Part shown: piece by piece, positions 20,971 to 31,562 of the stretch
How positions within the stretch are numbered: position 1 is the stretch's first letter
How the letters are laid out: each line of letters begins with the position of its first letter
Assembly: GCF_020906515.1 (NCBI RefSeq)
Contig: NC_085852.1
Location: 1,798,001 to 1,862,000 of the forward strand
DNA from: Vanrija pseudolonga
Taxonomy: Eukaryota > Basidiomycota > Tremellomycetes > Trichosporonales > Trichosporonaceae
Reading direction: 5' to 3'
DNA: 64,000 nucleotides
The notes under the pieces: generated by a model
Seen by the model: only the letters and a program-made list of their open reading frames with translations
Told to the model about the DNA's origin: nothing
The model's database searches: none
Translations under genes and position numbers: made by a program

Positions 20971-23293
20971 CTACCTCGCAGAGGCATGAGGGATGGCGAG
21001 GGTCTGCATCCACGCGGGCAACTTGGTCATCTTAAGGTCCATGACCATCTCCATGGCCGTGACGGCGTGTCCCATGTTATGGTCTTCAGTCGTGGTGGGC
21101 CCGAAGCACTGCCCGTCGCCGGGGAAGAGCTGGGTCATCCACCCCGTGGCGGCAGGGAAGTGGCCGTCGTCGCGCGTCCAGCGCTTGAAGTGTTGCATGG
21201 CTGCCGCACCGCACGGGTCAGGTCCGGGGGCAGGCGGGCGTGTGATGGCGTCCCCAGTCCACAGGGGCGGGCCGTCGTATGTAGGCAGCGTCGCCGTGGC
21301 AAATATCCCGGTGGGGAATAGGGGCGGGAGGGTGGTGGCTACTGGGGTCGGGGCGGGCGCGACTGGCTCAGCGGGCTGGGACGAGGTGTCGGTGGGTTCA
21401 GCATAGTAGTCGGTCACGGCGATAGTGGCATCTGCGGGTGCATCCCAGGGAGACGGCGTGTCTGACGACCATGACGGGGAAGGCTCTTCGGGTGGGGATG
21501 AAGTGTCAGGCCACGGGTCGTAGGTGGCAGTATCGGGGGCTGGTGCTTCGGAGACCGAGACTGGTGTGTCCGGGACCGGTGAGTCGGGTGGCACAGTTGG
21601 TGAATCTGGAGCGGAAGTGGCTGGGTCCTCAGGAGGAGCCACAGAGTCTGAAGTGTCATCACGGGATGACAAGGTGGACAGGTGAGGCGAATCAGACGCG
21701 ACCGGCGCGTCGGGTGAAGGAGGTGTCGACGCGCCCAGCGCGAAGAAGGAGAACTTGGGACGGGACAAGGCGGCCAGCGCGTGGTTATGGAGGAATGAAG
21801 CTTCCTGAGCATCATCGAGGAGCGGGGACACGGCCGGCGCGTCTTCATCGGACGAATGAGCGGTTGCTGGAGACACCGATGATGTCGATTCTTCAGCGTT
21901 TGTGGCACTGGCGTGGGTTTCAGCAGCTGCGGCCGTGAGCGGTGGTTCAGGATCGCCAACGTACGCTGCTGCATCGGCCTCGGCGCGAGCGTGGACACCG
22001 GCGGCGTTGGGCGCTGGCGTGGCGGTAGGCGCCGCAGCGAGGTCAGAGATGGCGTGCACCGGTCCGCCGTGGTACGGCGGCCTGCTGAACCTCGCACCGG
22101 GCGTCGGTGCCGGCGTGGCCACAGCCCCGCGGCGCCGCATCGGGGGGATCGTCTCGCCCGGCGCAAAGGTGTGCGTGTTCATCCACTGGATGTACGCGTT
22201 CAGCAGCTCGGGGTCGCAGCTCGGGGTCGCAGCTCACGTCGCCGTTCTGCCCCAGGCCCCAGTTACACAGCCCCGTGCCGGTGTAGTCGTAGTGCACGAT
22301 CCCGTCGACCGTGTACTCGGCCGGCTGGTCGCGCCAGGGCACGGGGCGCACCCACGGGTCGGCGACGGCGGGCGGCTCAGTCGGCGCGGCGGTCGCGGCG
22401 GTCGGCGTGGGGTCGACCCAGACCCAGTTGCCCGAGTCGTCCTGCACCCAATCGCGCTTGGCCACGACGGCGGTGGGCATGCCGCGCCACTTGAGGCTCA
22501 CGGTCGTGCCCTCCCCCCAGCCGGGCGGCGCGAGGATCAGCGTCGTCGGCGTCGGCGCCGGGGGCTGCTGCTGGAATGGCCACCTGAGCGCGCTCATCCA
22601 CTGGCGGATGGCGTCCGCGGCACCGGGAACGCCCTGCTGGCTGAGGTCGGCGGTGCTCGCGTCGCCAAGCCACGCGGTGGGCGTCGGTGCGTCGTAGCTC
22701 GGGTCGGTGGCGCCCGGGTCCGTCCAGTCTGAGGGAGCAGCATCCCACGACGACGGGTCAGACGGGGTATCGGCACTCGGGTCCCACGCGGCATCGGTCG
22801 GCGTGGGGTCCTGGCGGCGCCAGGCCGCGTCCGTAGCGGCGGGAGTGTAGTAGTCGGTGACGGAGCCGTAGTCTGTGCCGTCGCTCGGCGCGGCGTCGTC
22901 GGCGCTGTAGTCTGTGTTGTCGCCGGCACCAGCGTCGCTGGTATCGTACCCCGGGTCAGCGTTGAACGACGCCGCATTAGGGTCGCCCGACACGCCCGTC
23001 GCGCCCGGCGCCGCCGGGCCAGTCTGGTACCCGCCGTCGCCCACGACGACGACATCGGCGCCGTACACGACGTCGACGACCATCGCGCCCGTGGAAGGGT
23101 CGTACGTCTCGCTCCAGCTGGTGGGGAGGTTGTCGGTCCCGTCGGGGTTCTTGGGCCACCCGCCCTCGGGCGTCGGCGGGAGGGCGGACGGCTGCGGCAC
23201 GTCCGGCTGGTACCACGAGCCGTAGCCCAGTGGCGCTGCGTGCGCGCAGAGGAGGAGGGGGAGGAGGGAGATGAGCGTTGGGAGGGGGAGCAT
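20971..23293 (-). CDS. Secreted Ser/Pro/Thr/Asp-rich protein of unknown function
   Basis: Exons 23293-22238 and 22185-20971 give 756 aa. A clear signal peptide (MLPLPTLISLLPLLLCAHA, cut after Ala-His-Ala) sends it to the secretory path. Long acidic/Pro/Ser stretches surround two more ordered parts: one with PPGWGEGTTVSLKWRG and YTVDGIVHYDYTGTG, and the C-terminal WTRDDGHFPAATGWM and GQCFGPTTTEDHNM. Probable wall or extracellular protein. The 52-nt intron (GTGAGC...CATCCAG) contains a 13-bp tandem duplication; without one copy the intron would be a stop-free 39 nt. No family recognised. TTAAGTAC lies 54 bp upstream. Confidence 0.7.
22205..22230. repeat. 13-bp tandem duplication within intron
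   Basis: AGCTCGGGGTCGC occurs twice head to tail at 22205-22217 and 22218-22230, inside the only intron of the secreted-protein gene. Confidence 0.9.
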
Positions 23294-23346
23294 TGTATTG
23301 CTGCTGCGAGTGGTGAGATGGAGGGAGGTGCGGGCGGAATGTGAGC

Positions 23347-23354
23347 TTTAAGTA
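23347..23354. promoter_or_regulatory. TTAAGTAC core-promoter-like element (secreted-protein gene)
   Basis: TTAAGTAC, 54 bp before the ATG at 23293. The identical octamer sits 55 bp before the ATG of the neighbouring oxidase gene (24958-24965). Both genes lack a standard TATAAA. Confidence 0.5.
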
Positions 23355-23698
23355 CCTCTCGGCCCCGCTGTCGGACAATGCGCGCCGGCGGCGAGGACCG
23401 CAGGTCTGGGGACGCTGAAACGGCATCGCGGTGTCGTGATTCCCCAGCAACAGCATTGTGCTGGCGTCGTCGTCGAAACAGCTGTCGCTGCCTGCGTCGC
23501 AACTCCTCCATAAGGCATTGTGTCGAGATGTCGAAACCACCGACGTCGTAAAACTCGTACTGCCACATTGTTGTTCGCCACAATGGCGGCAGTGGCAGGC
23601 ACCATCGTGCCCATTGTCACCCCGCCTTCCTTGACCCGCCCGGCCCGAACGCACAATAATGCATACACTGTCGTCGTCATAAGCCCGGCACCGCACGA

Positions 23699-24903
23699 CT
23701 ACAGCCGCGCACTCCCCGCCGCCCACAGCGCCACAGCGTCCTCTGCACAGCCCCAGCAGCTCTGCCACCCCGCGCCCCCATGGCCATAGTTGTAGACCAC
23801 GCGCATGCCGGCCGCCGAGCCGAGCGCGACGCGGGCCCCGCCGTCGCGGCTCGGCCGGAAGCCGACCGCGTGCCGGACAACAATGGAACGGAGGGCGGCC
23901 ACCTGCTCCCCCTCGCCCCAAGTACGTGCGTACGGCGGCGCAATGTCGGGGCAGATCTGGAGCGCGCGCTGGAGGATGTCCTCTGCGGTCTCTTCGCGCG
24001 GGTACGGCGTCCAGTCGCGCTTCTCCATCGTCCCACCGAGCACGACTTCGCCGGTACACCGTGGAATGACGTACGTGCGTGTACCGCCCTCGCCGCCGCC
24101 CAGCGCGCCCACCTGGCGAGTGTACCCGCTCCGCATCCACGGCGCGCGCACGACGACGACCTGGCCCCGGGTAGGGAAGAGCGCGGCGGCCTCGGACGGC
24201 GACACGAGGTGACGCGCACCGAGGCCTGCACAGAGGAATACGGACGATGGTGGGTTGCCGTACAGTGCCAGCAGGCCCGGGTCGGTGCGCAGCGCGACGA
24301 GCGAGGGCACATGCGCGCGGTGCAGCTTCGCGCCGAGCGCACGCACGCGGGCTTCCAGCGAGGCGAGGTACAGTGCCGGCGCGATGGTCAAGCTCGTGAA
24401 GGACACCATGTGCGAGATGTCGGCACACTGCGCGGTGGCTGGGTCGAGCATGCGGAACTGGGGTCGGTCAGACGTGCCCCTCGTCGTCGATGTCACTCAC
24501 GTCGGGGTGTTCTTCATAAATCGCCAGATGAGCCGTCGCGCCCTCCCACATCTCAGTCTGCGTGAGGACCATGAGGCCGGATGTCTCGCCGACACGCTTC
24601 CACTCGTCGTACAGAACGTTGAAAGCTGCGCCGTCAGCCCCACCTGTTGGCTTCGCCCCAAGCCGACCCACTGCGCATGTCCCACCGGCGCTGGCGCGCG
24701 TCCCCGTCGTCCGCAAAGCTGAGGTGGTGCGCCCCGGCGATCGTGCTGGCGTAGTTGGCGTCCAGGGTGTCGGAGGGGAAGTGGTCCGCGAGGATATGGA
24801 CGTCCAAGCTCGGGTCCGCCTCGAGCAGGCGCACGGCGGTCGTGAGCCCGATCACGCCGGCGCCGAGGACGATCACTGGGCCGTTGGTGCGGGTGGGGGC
24901 CAT
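23699..24903 (-). CDS. D-amino-acid oxidase (FAD, DAO family)
   Basis: Exons 24903-24672, 24625-24501 and 24457-23699 give 371 aa. Flavin-binding start [18 protein letters not shown]. Family motifs GAHHLSF, RRWDMR|TFNVL (joined by splicing), [12 protein letters not shown] and the C-terminal [21 protein letters not shown] are all present. The enzyme deaminates D-amino acids oxidatively, giving keto acid, ammonia and H2O2, usually in peroxisomes; the C-terminus GSARL resembles a weak PTS1 (ARL). D-aspartate oxidase specificity cannot be excluded by eye. The promoter carries three 20-bp-spaced repeats, two GATA sites and a CRE. Confidence 0.9.
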
Positions 24904-24957
24904 GGTGGTGATGTGTTGTTGTTGGAAGGAAAGATGGGTCACGGCCGGGCGCGCTTC

Positions 24958-24965
24958 TTAAGTAC
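24958..24965. promoter_or_regulatory. TTAAGTAC core-promoter-like element (oxidase gene)
   Basis: TTAAGTAC, 55 bp before the ATG at 24903, matching in sequence and distance the element of the next gene downstream (23347-23354). Confidence 0.5.
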
Positions 24966-25015
24966 TCGTCGCTCGAGCGCCCGAGTGCACGCCCTCTCGC
25001 CGATGCTTGCTCGAG

Positions 25016-25101
25016 TTATCGGCGATGTTGACAAGCGAGCGGCGATGTCGCGCGAGAAACGGCGATGTGGTCAAGATTATCGCCAACCGCAAGTGACGTC
25101 A
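25016..25101. promoter_or_regulatory. Oxidase upstream array: 3x CGGCGATGT, two GATA sites, CRE
   Basis: CGGCGATGT at 25020, 25040 and 25060, an exact 20-bp pitch, with a degenerate copy near 24998. TTATC (GATA-factor core on the other strand) at 25016-25020 and 25077-25081, both followed by G, bracket the array. A perfect TGACGTCA lies at 25094-25101. It sits 110-200 bp upstream of the D-amino-acid oxidase ATG and behind the VPS36 3' end, so the oxidase is the likely target; GATA factors commonly govern nitrogen-source genes in fungi. Confidence 0.65.
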
Positions 25102-25222
25102 GGCACGACGGCACGAATACTTATCCGACGCCAATGCGGGTCGACACCTGCGCTTTGCCAGCATCTAACCCGCGCCCCACCCATGCATATGCGTCTATAC
25201 AACCAAGATGATCTACGCTGCT

Positions 25223-27090
25223 CTACGCTGCCGCCGCCTGTCCCAGCGGCCAGCTCCCGATGATATCGCGGTACCACTTTGTCCCGCCCTCGCCTGGCCC
25301 TGCCTGGTCGTCGCGCACGATGCCGATGCCGCTCACGGGCGGCCTGGAGGCGATGTTGTCGACCAGCTCGGTCGCGAGGCCGATCGGCAGCCCTTCGACG
25401 GCGGCAATGTCGATGATGCTCAGGCCAACTTCGGCGCCGTCGGCTTGCGGGCTCATGCGCTCCACCAGCCGCGCGAGGAGCACTGGCGGTGCGTACAGCG
25501 GCGTATAGAGCACTGTCAGGCCCGACGGCAGCGCGAGCGACCGGATCGAAGGGCTCGTATGCGCCGGCAGGAAAGGGAGCACCTGTACCAGCGTCACGGG
25601 CGGGAGGAGCGCCACGCCTCTGGCGCGCATCCAAAGACCCCATACCGTGTCGAGAGCGATGACGCCCTGCCCCGACTGGAGCATGAGCCCGTTCTTGTCG
25701 TTGGCCGTCCGTGGCGCCCCGCGACTCCGCCCAGTCAGGATACCGCCGAGCTCGCGCGCCAGGCCCTCGAGGTACGCGCGCTCGTCGCGCACCATGTCCT
25801 GCGTGAGTGCAGGCGCGCGCAGACCGAGCTGCACGAGCGACGAGCGGACCAGGGTTGCCTCTTCGTCTGACGCCGCGCCCGCCCCAGCGGCAGACAGCTT
25901 GGCGTTGAGGTTCTGCGCAAGCCGCACCATCTCGCCCGCGCGAACCATTAGCACCTCGAGGTCCTTGAAGGCGTCCTGCATCCCCTCGTCGTGTGCGCGC
26001 GCGTCGAGCGAAATCGCCCTCATGATGGCGTCTGGGGTCAGCTACGTCAACCGCCGCTCAGCTCACCGATTCCGGCGCCACCCTGCTTGTCCCCATTCTC
26101 GTCGCTGCTCGTCTGCCGCCGTGGAGGGCCAGCAGCCACCCGCTCCCACACCTTGTCAGACAGGACGCCCTTGAGGCGGCGGTATGCCTCCTTTACGCCA
26201 TCCTTGCGAAAGCTCAAGCGCACGACGTCGTGTTTCTCCGGCCCCGGCGGCGGTAGCTTGACCTCGGGCTTGTCCACCTTATCCGTCTTGTCCTTGTCGC
26301 TCTTCCTACTCGGCTTCGGCAGCCCCGTACCACAGATCTCGCACGTCGAAAGCCACTTGTGGTTTAGGAACGTGCAGGCGGGGCACGCGATCTGGTCGCT
26401 CTCCGGTTCTGGCGGCGGCGGCGTAGGCGCGGGCTCGGCTGGCGACGCGGGCGTCGGAGCCGTAGCAACACTCGCCGGCGTTGCCGAGCGCGTCACGGGC
26501 GGGGTCATGCTCCGGCTAGTGGCATATGCGACGCCGCATAGCTGGCACTTGGTCGCTGGTGGGGGCGTCTTCGACGGGCCCGGCGGGAGCGGATTGGGGA
26601 ACCCGCACACGCCGCAGGTCCACGAGCTCGCGGCGGGCACTGGCGCTGCCGCCGGCGCGGGCGATGGCAACGAGCTCGTGCTCGAGCTCGAGAGGCTAGC
26701 GCGGGACGGCTCTGGAACGGGAGAACGGCCGAGGAAGAGCGTGATCTTGGGCGAGGAGCGCATGAAGCCCGTGTAGAACTCGGTCTGGCGCATGGCGCTG
26801 AGCGGCGCCTCGAGCGCGCGCGGCTTGGAGCCGCTGCCATCGGGCACGAGGATGAGGCGGTGTGTCGTGATGTGTACCGTGAGCGTCTCATACTGGGGCA
26901 CCTTGTTGTTGCTGCTCGTGTCAGCTCGACCCAAACAGAGCACCACCCACCCCTCGTACAGCCCCACACCGTCCCAGCCCCCGATCCACGCCTCCCCCTC
27001 GGCGAGCACCTCGGGCACGCCGGCGCCGCGCGGCAGCTCAAAGGTCGACCAGTAGTCGGCGTTCAGGCCCGCAGGGATGGCTGGAGCCAT
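25223..27090 (-). CDS. VPS36: ESCRT-II subunit VPS36
   Basis: Exons 27090-26067 and 26031-25223 give 610 aa. The N-terminal GLUE/PH-like domain (GVGLYEGWVVL, LTVHITTHRLILVPDG) is interrupted by two Npl4-type zinc fingers: WTCGVCGFPNP...CQLCG and IACPACTFLN...CEICG. The C-terminal EAP30 winged-helix part contains IMRAISLDARAHDEGM, GVIALDTVWGLWMRARG and GLSIIDIAAVEGLP. It sorts ubiquitylated cargo into multivesicular bodies on endosomes. The inserted NZF fingers are like yeast Vps36. The single intron is 35 nt and joins in phase (G+AC). Confidence 0.92.
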
Positions 27091-27660
27091 TGCGCGTGGG
27101 GCGATTGTTGTTGTGTCGTGTGCAAGTCGTGTTGTCGATGGCGATGTGGATGTCGGCGGAGATCTGGCTCATGACGTCGGGCCGCGTGAGTGGTGGTGAC
27201 ATTTGGTTCCGTTCGGCGTCGGCGTCGGCTCGGTGTCGGCTGGTCTGCGCGCCAGAGACCATTGGTGCGGACTGCATAGAGATGGAGAGGACAGTACGGA
27301 GATATGGCCATTGACTTGCGTGCTACATGCCAAAGCTGCCGGCCAAGCCGGGCGAACGCGCACGCACCCACAGTGCGCTCGACTACGCCGGTGGCTTCTG
27401 CCTGCCATCATCGCCAAGACTGCCGCGACGCCATGCGCCACGCCTCGCACAGCAGCGATACAACTATTAGCACAAACCAGTGCGGCCCAGGTGGCATGAG
27501 GAGTCAGCGAGCCACCACGGCAGCAAGGTAAGTGAGCCGAGCCGCCGCCACCACCTCCTCTCCGACCCTCGCCACCTCCCTCCGTCCGCTGCTGACTTAA
27601 AACCAGCGATGCATCACCAGCCTCAACATTCACACTTGATTTTTCACTCTGGCACAGAAT
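27091..27660. other. Intergenic, VPS36 promoter side
   Basis: 570 bp with no supported gene; minus-strand VPS36 promoter and the 3' flank of the ATPase inhibitor gene. No motif array seen. Confidence 0.45.
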
Positions 27661-28394
27661 TTACTTCTGCTCCTTGGAGGCCTGGAGGAGGTTGTCGGTG
27701 TGCTTGTCGACCTCGGCCTGGGCAGCCTTGAGCTTCTCGCGAGCGGCCTTGAGGAGCTCCTCCTCGCGCTTGCGGATGTACTGGTTCTCCTGGGCCTGCT
27801 CACGCTCGCTGGGTGGTGTTAGTGGGCTGAGTCGGTCGGAATGGGGCTTGGGCTAGTGCTGGGGCTCCCGCTTCGGCGGCGGCGTCGCCTTCCTTTACGC
27901 CCCGCGCCCTTCACCAGCCCCATCGCGTCATATCCACTCACCCGAAGCCCTTGGACGAGGCAGTGGCGCCGGCCGAGCGGACGTCGGGGAGGGGCGAGTA
28001 GAAGCGGACGGCGGCAGGCTGTTGCATAGGCAATGTGTGGGATGGAGGAGCGCAGATGCCGGCGATGCGGTGATGACGTCGAGTGGGCGAAGGGGAAATG
28101 CGCCGGCATGAGAATCGCAGGTTAAGCGGGGGAAAGACACGGTCAGCATGGTGTGCGAAGGCTCGGTGCGATCGGCGCAGAGCAAGAGGGCAAGTCCGAG
28201 CCAGCATCAGAGCAGTGAAGCAGTGGCAGGCGGTGCCACCGCGGCATGAGGAAGACACAATGTGGTGCGCGATGCACATCGCTCCTCATTGCCCAGGCTC
28301 GGACGCTGGCCCGGCTTGCGGCGTCGCTCCCTTTGAGACTCACGGCGGCGCGGAGGGCCTGAACGCGGGTGGCGGCGAAGCGGACGAGGGACAT
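27661..28394 (-). CDS. INH1: Mitochondrial F1F0-ATPase inhibitor (IF1/Inh1-like)
   Basis: Exons 28394-28344, 28018-27942 and 27808-27661 give 91 aa. Exons 1-2 encode an Arg/Ala-rich mitochondrial presequence (MSLVRFAATRVQALRAA...). Exon 3 gives the inhibitory helix with ENQYIRKREEELL and a C-terminal coiled coil rich in Lys/Glu/Ala. IF1 proteins block ATP hydrolysis by the synthase when matrix pH falls. The protein is assembled only by splicing: no exon is long enough alone. Intron 1 is long (325 nt); intron 2 is 133 nt. Confidence 0.85.
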
Positions 28395-28660
28395 TGTGAG
28401 AAGTGGTTGTGGGGTTGTTGTTGTTTGGTGGAAAGTGAGAGAAAGCGAGTTCAAGAGTTGCGAGGTGCACAGGGGGTGGGAGGGAGCATCGTCGTGATCC
28501 AACCAGGAGTCGCCGTCATTGACACTGCACGGCGGCGGGAGGATCCGGCGGCCTGGTAGACGGAATCAAATATACACCGATGACGTAATACACTTCCACC
28601 CCTCAGATCTCCCTATGACTTCTATGGTGGCGGAATGAGGCGTCCTGTCTGTGCATCATC

Positions 28661-30929
28661 TCAAGCCCCGACCGACTCCATCGTCTGGCAACAGTTAGCA
28701 ATGCAACATACGCCCCGACTTACGAATGGGCTTGCCACAGCTCCGTCAAGGATCGTCAACTCGTCCGCTCTGAATCCTAGCAGAGGGACAATCCACAACC
28801 TCACAGGCACCAGCAGCATGATGATCACAGGGAACCCTACAGCGGCGATCGTCTGCGTGATGGCGAATGTGGCGCCAAAACCAATGAGCTCGATCAACGT
28901 GAACAGTGCAATTCGCGACTTGCGGACCTTGTTGAGCGGGTCTGACGGTGAGCAGGCCTGTGGGTCGCGAATGAGGTACAGCATCTTCTGCGTCACGCCC
29001 GAGGTCAGGAGGGCGTCCGTCCCCATGTACCACTGATCCGTCAGCTTTCGAGCTCCAGGGCGTAGACTTACGAAAAGACCGGCCATGACACCCTTCGGGA
29101 TAAGCCCAAGAACGTGCTCAAACGGCTTGGTCATGAGGACAAGGCAGAGACACCCTTGGGCGAGGTTGGATACTCGCTGTTCGACAACTGCCACAGGCAC
29201 CTCCTCCTCGTGGTGGTGGTCGTGGTGGTCATCAAGCACACTATGACGGCGGTGTCTCAAGCCGCGGGATCCCACACTCAGTCTCGACACACGACGGGCC
29301 AAGCTCGACTCAGAAAGACCTCGAGATCGGCTCGGCCCAACAGCCCGACCATCCTCCAGGTCGGAGAGGGCGTGTTCGTCGGCATCTACATCTTTGCCCT
29401 CATATCCCATGACGACAAGCGACGCGGTATGCAGCGGTGCTTGAGGGATGAGGCCATTGGGCGCAGGCACACCCAGTAGGCCCGCAATAAAGGTAGTGAT
29501 TCCCAATAGGAAGAAATCCCAATGGAACGCCGCCGGTTTGCGCAGTGGGAACTCGGACCCTTGTGCAATAAGAGACTGGGGTCAGACCGTGTTCGTCAGA
29601 CCACAACTTACCGAGACATTGGCGTCAAAGTAAAAGAGGATAAAAAGGATGATGCCGAACGGGAGCGCCATGCCAACGTATTTGCCATCTAGCTGCCAGA
29701 AGCGGACCAGCCACTGTCGGCCGTTGGCAGGTTGGAAGGAGGCGTTTGTGGTAGGCAGAGTCATTGTCGCCTCGTTGACGTAGGGGTTGAATCGACCCCA
29801 GTATGCAAGGCCTGTGGCAGCAACAATAGTGATCGGCATGCCGTAGTCGGAACAAAAGCGGCGAAAGTGTTTGTTGATGTAACCTGACTGCGCGAGGGCA
29901 TTGAAGTAGTGTGGCACGGCGAGTGTAACGAGCGCCAGGCTGAAGAGTTGTTAACAGGTAGCCCACCAAATACAACGCACATCAATCCTAGGAATGCTGC
30001 AGGAGTCGAAGACTGGTGGAACTGCCTGGTCACAGTCTGGATGCCGTACTGGACGTAGACAGCGGCAACGTAGAAGCCAAAGGTATCGCAGGAAAACCGT
30101 GTGACGAACTTGAGGCCTTTGACCACTACGAGCTCAGCGACAATCCACGGTCAAACTCACCATTCATGGCTGCCGCCACCCAGTGCAGGATAGCACCCCA
30201 CAAGTACACCCATCCCATGAAGTGGAGATAGTTGAAGTCATCACGCCCCTCGAAAATGTCAAAGATGGTCTTATTGAAGACTGTGATGGGGCCAGTTACG
30301 CCAGAGATGAGGAGTGGTTGGCCACCGAGAACTGAGGCTACGAATGCTGCCATGAACTGGCGAGGGGTCAGCTGACGTGGGTGGCACCTCACCCACCGAT
30401 GAGAGAAGGACTTCTTGCACGCCGTACTGCTTCGTATTCTCTATCAAGTCTAGGGAGAAGGCCAACCCGGGGAGGACCTGAGACTTAGTAGGTGAATACA
30501 CAGGCAGCTACCCACGTTAGCAAAGAAGATGAACTGATATGGTCAGCTAGTCCAAGCGGAACTGCTCACCCATGTGGAGGGGATGACACGGTAGTTCCAG
30601 GCGTCTGTCCAGTCCGAGGCATACCACGGTATTCTAGCCCGAATATCGCGAATAATGCCAGAGAACGGCACCCAGGTGGATACCTTGGTCCGGCGACGTC
30701 CTCCATGTGATTCCCGTGGCTCGAGGGAAGGCGCTACGCTCGGCTCGTATCCCTTCCTCTGGGCCTCTTCTCTTGCGTCTTCGTTGGCCATGCTGTTGCT
30801 CTCCTCAGTGGTATGAATGAAGGTCGATGGGTCTTCTACCTCTCGAGATTTTATCGACCTCACACCAGAAGCCGATAATCGACGCCTCTGCGAGCCCGTC
30901 GGCGATGTCGAAGGACGCCGACGAGTCAT
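28661..30929 (-). CDS. BOR1: Bor1-like anion (borate/bicarbonate) transporter, SLC4 family
   Basis: Nine exons (30929-30570, 30533-30516, 30477-30397, 30356-30161, 30125-29981, 29939-29612, 29575-29072, 29032-28724, 28684-28661) give 654 aa. SLC4 hallmarks: FIFFAN|VLPGLAFSL, GQPLLISGVTGPITVFN, VTRFSCDTFGFYVA, DFFLLGITTFIAGLLGVPAPNGLIPQ (two pieces) and PKGVMAGLF. Polytopic plasma-membrane exporter; a hydrophilic His/Asp loop sits after GYEGKD. Exon 2 is an 18-nt microexon and exon 9 only 24 nt (ends TMESVGA). Introns are 36-45 nt throughout. The N-terminal 80 residues are Ser/Arg-rich and cytosolic. Confidence 0.9.
30516..30533 (-). other. 18-nt microexon of BOR1-like gene
   Basis: TTCATCTTCTTTGCTAAC, flanked by ...CATATCAG and GTGGGT. 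It encodes FIFFAN, the start of a conserved SLC4 membrane segment that continues VLPGLAF in the next exon. Confidence 0.75.
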
Positions 30930-31562
30930 TGTCTTACTTTCGGATCCGAGCGGAGGGCCGCCCGCTCGATGGAGGTGTGATCGAAGTGGTCGCCAAGTTG
31001 ACCAACCAAGCTCACTTTTGCGAGACGGAGCGGTAGGTTGTCTTTCTAGGCCGTTTATCCTTCCTGGGAGAATGCGATCACAGCTTAAGTTGAAGATGTT
31101 GTGCTAAGGCTGATGATATTGTTGTTGCAAGATGTTGCTCCAATCTGGCCGAGGAAGTTGGACCTGGAGGAGTGGAGGCGTTGAACTTGGGGGTGATAAA
31201 TAAGCAATGCCACAATGCGTAAAATGCTCCCGTTTTAATGCCATTGTGCTGCCAATCCACGCACTCGTTTTTCCGTTGCTCACACAATCCACCTCCAACT
31301 CCGCCGTCGACTATCACGCCGTCGCGACCTCGCCGCCGCCGCTGCCGCCGCTGCCTCCACTCGGCAAGTCCACCCCCCCTCGACATCGACTGGCCGTAAA
31401 CAAAAACAAACATACCCCGGCCCCATCACTAGAGTCTCCTCTATCGAGGTTTGACCTCCCTTCTCACATCACCGCCCCGGCCCCACCCACCCCAGGGCCA
31501 ATCGCCGGGGCACCCCACCATTTAATACCCCCTCTCCTCTCTTTCGGCCCACACCCACTGCC
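30930..31562. other. Divergent intergenic region BOR1-like / bromodomain gene
   Basis: 633 bp without a supported gene. Pyrimidine-rich from about 31320 to the bromodomain ATG. No clear TATA box. Confidence 0.45.
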
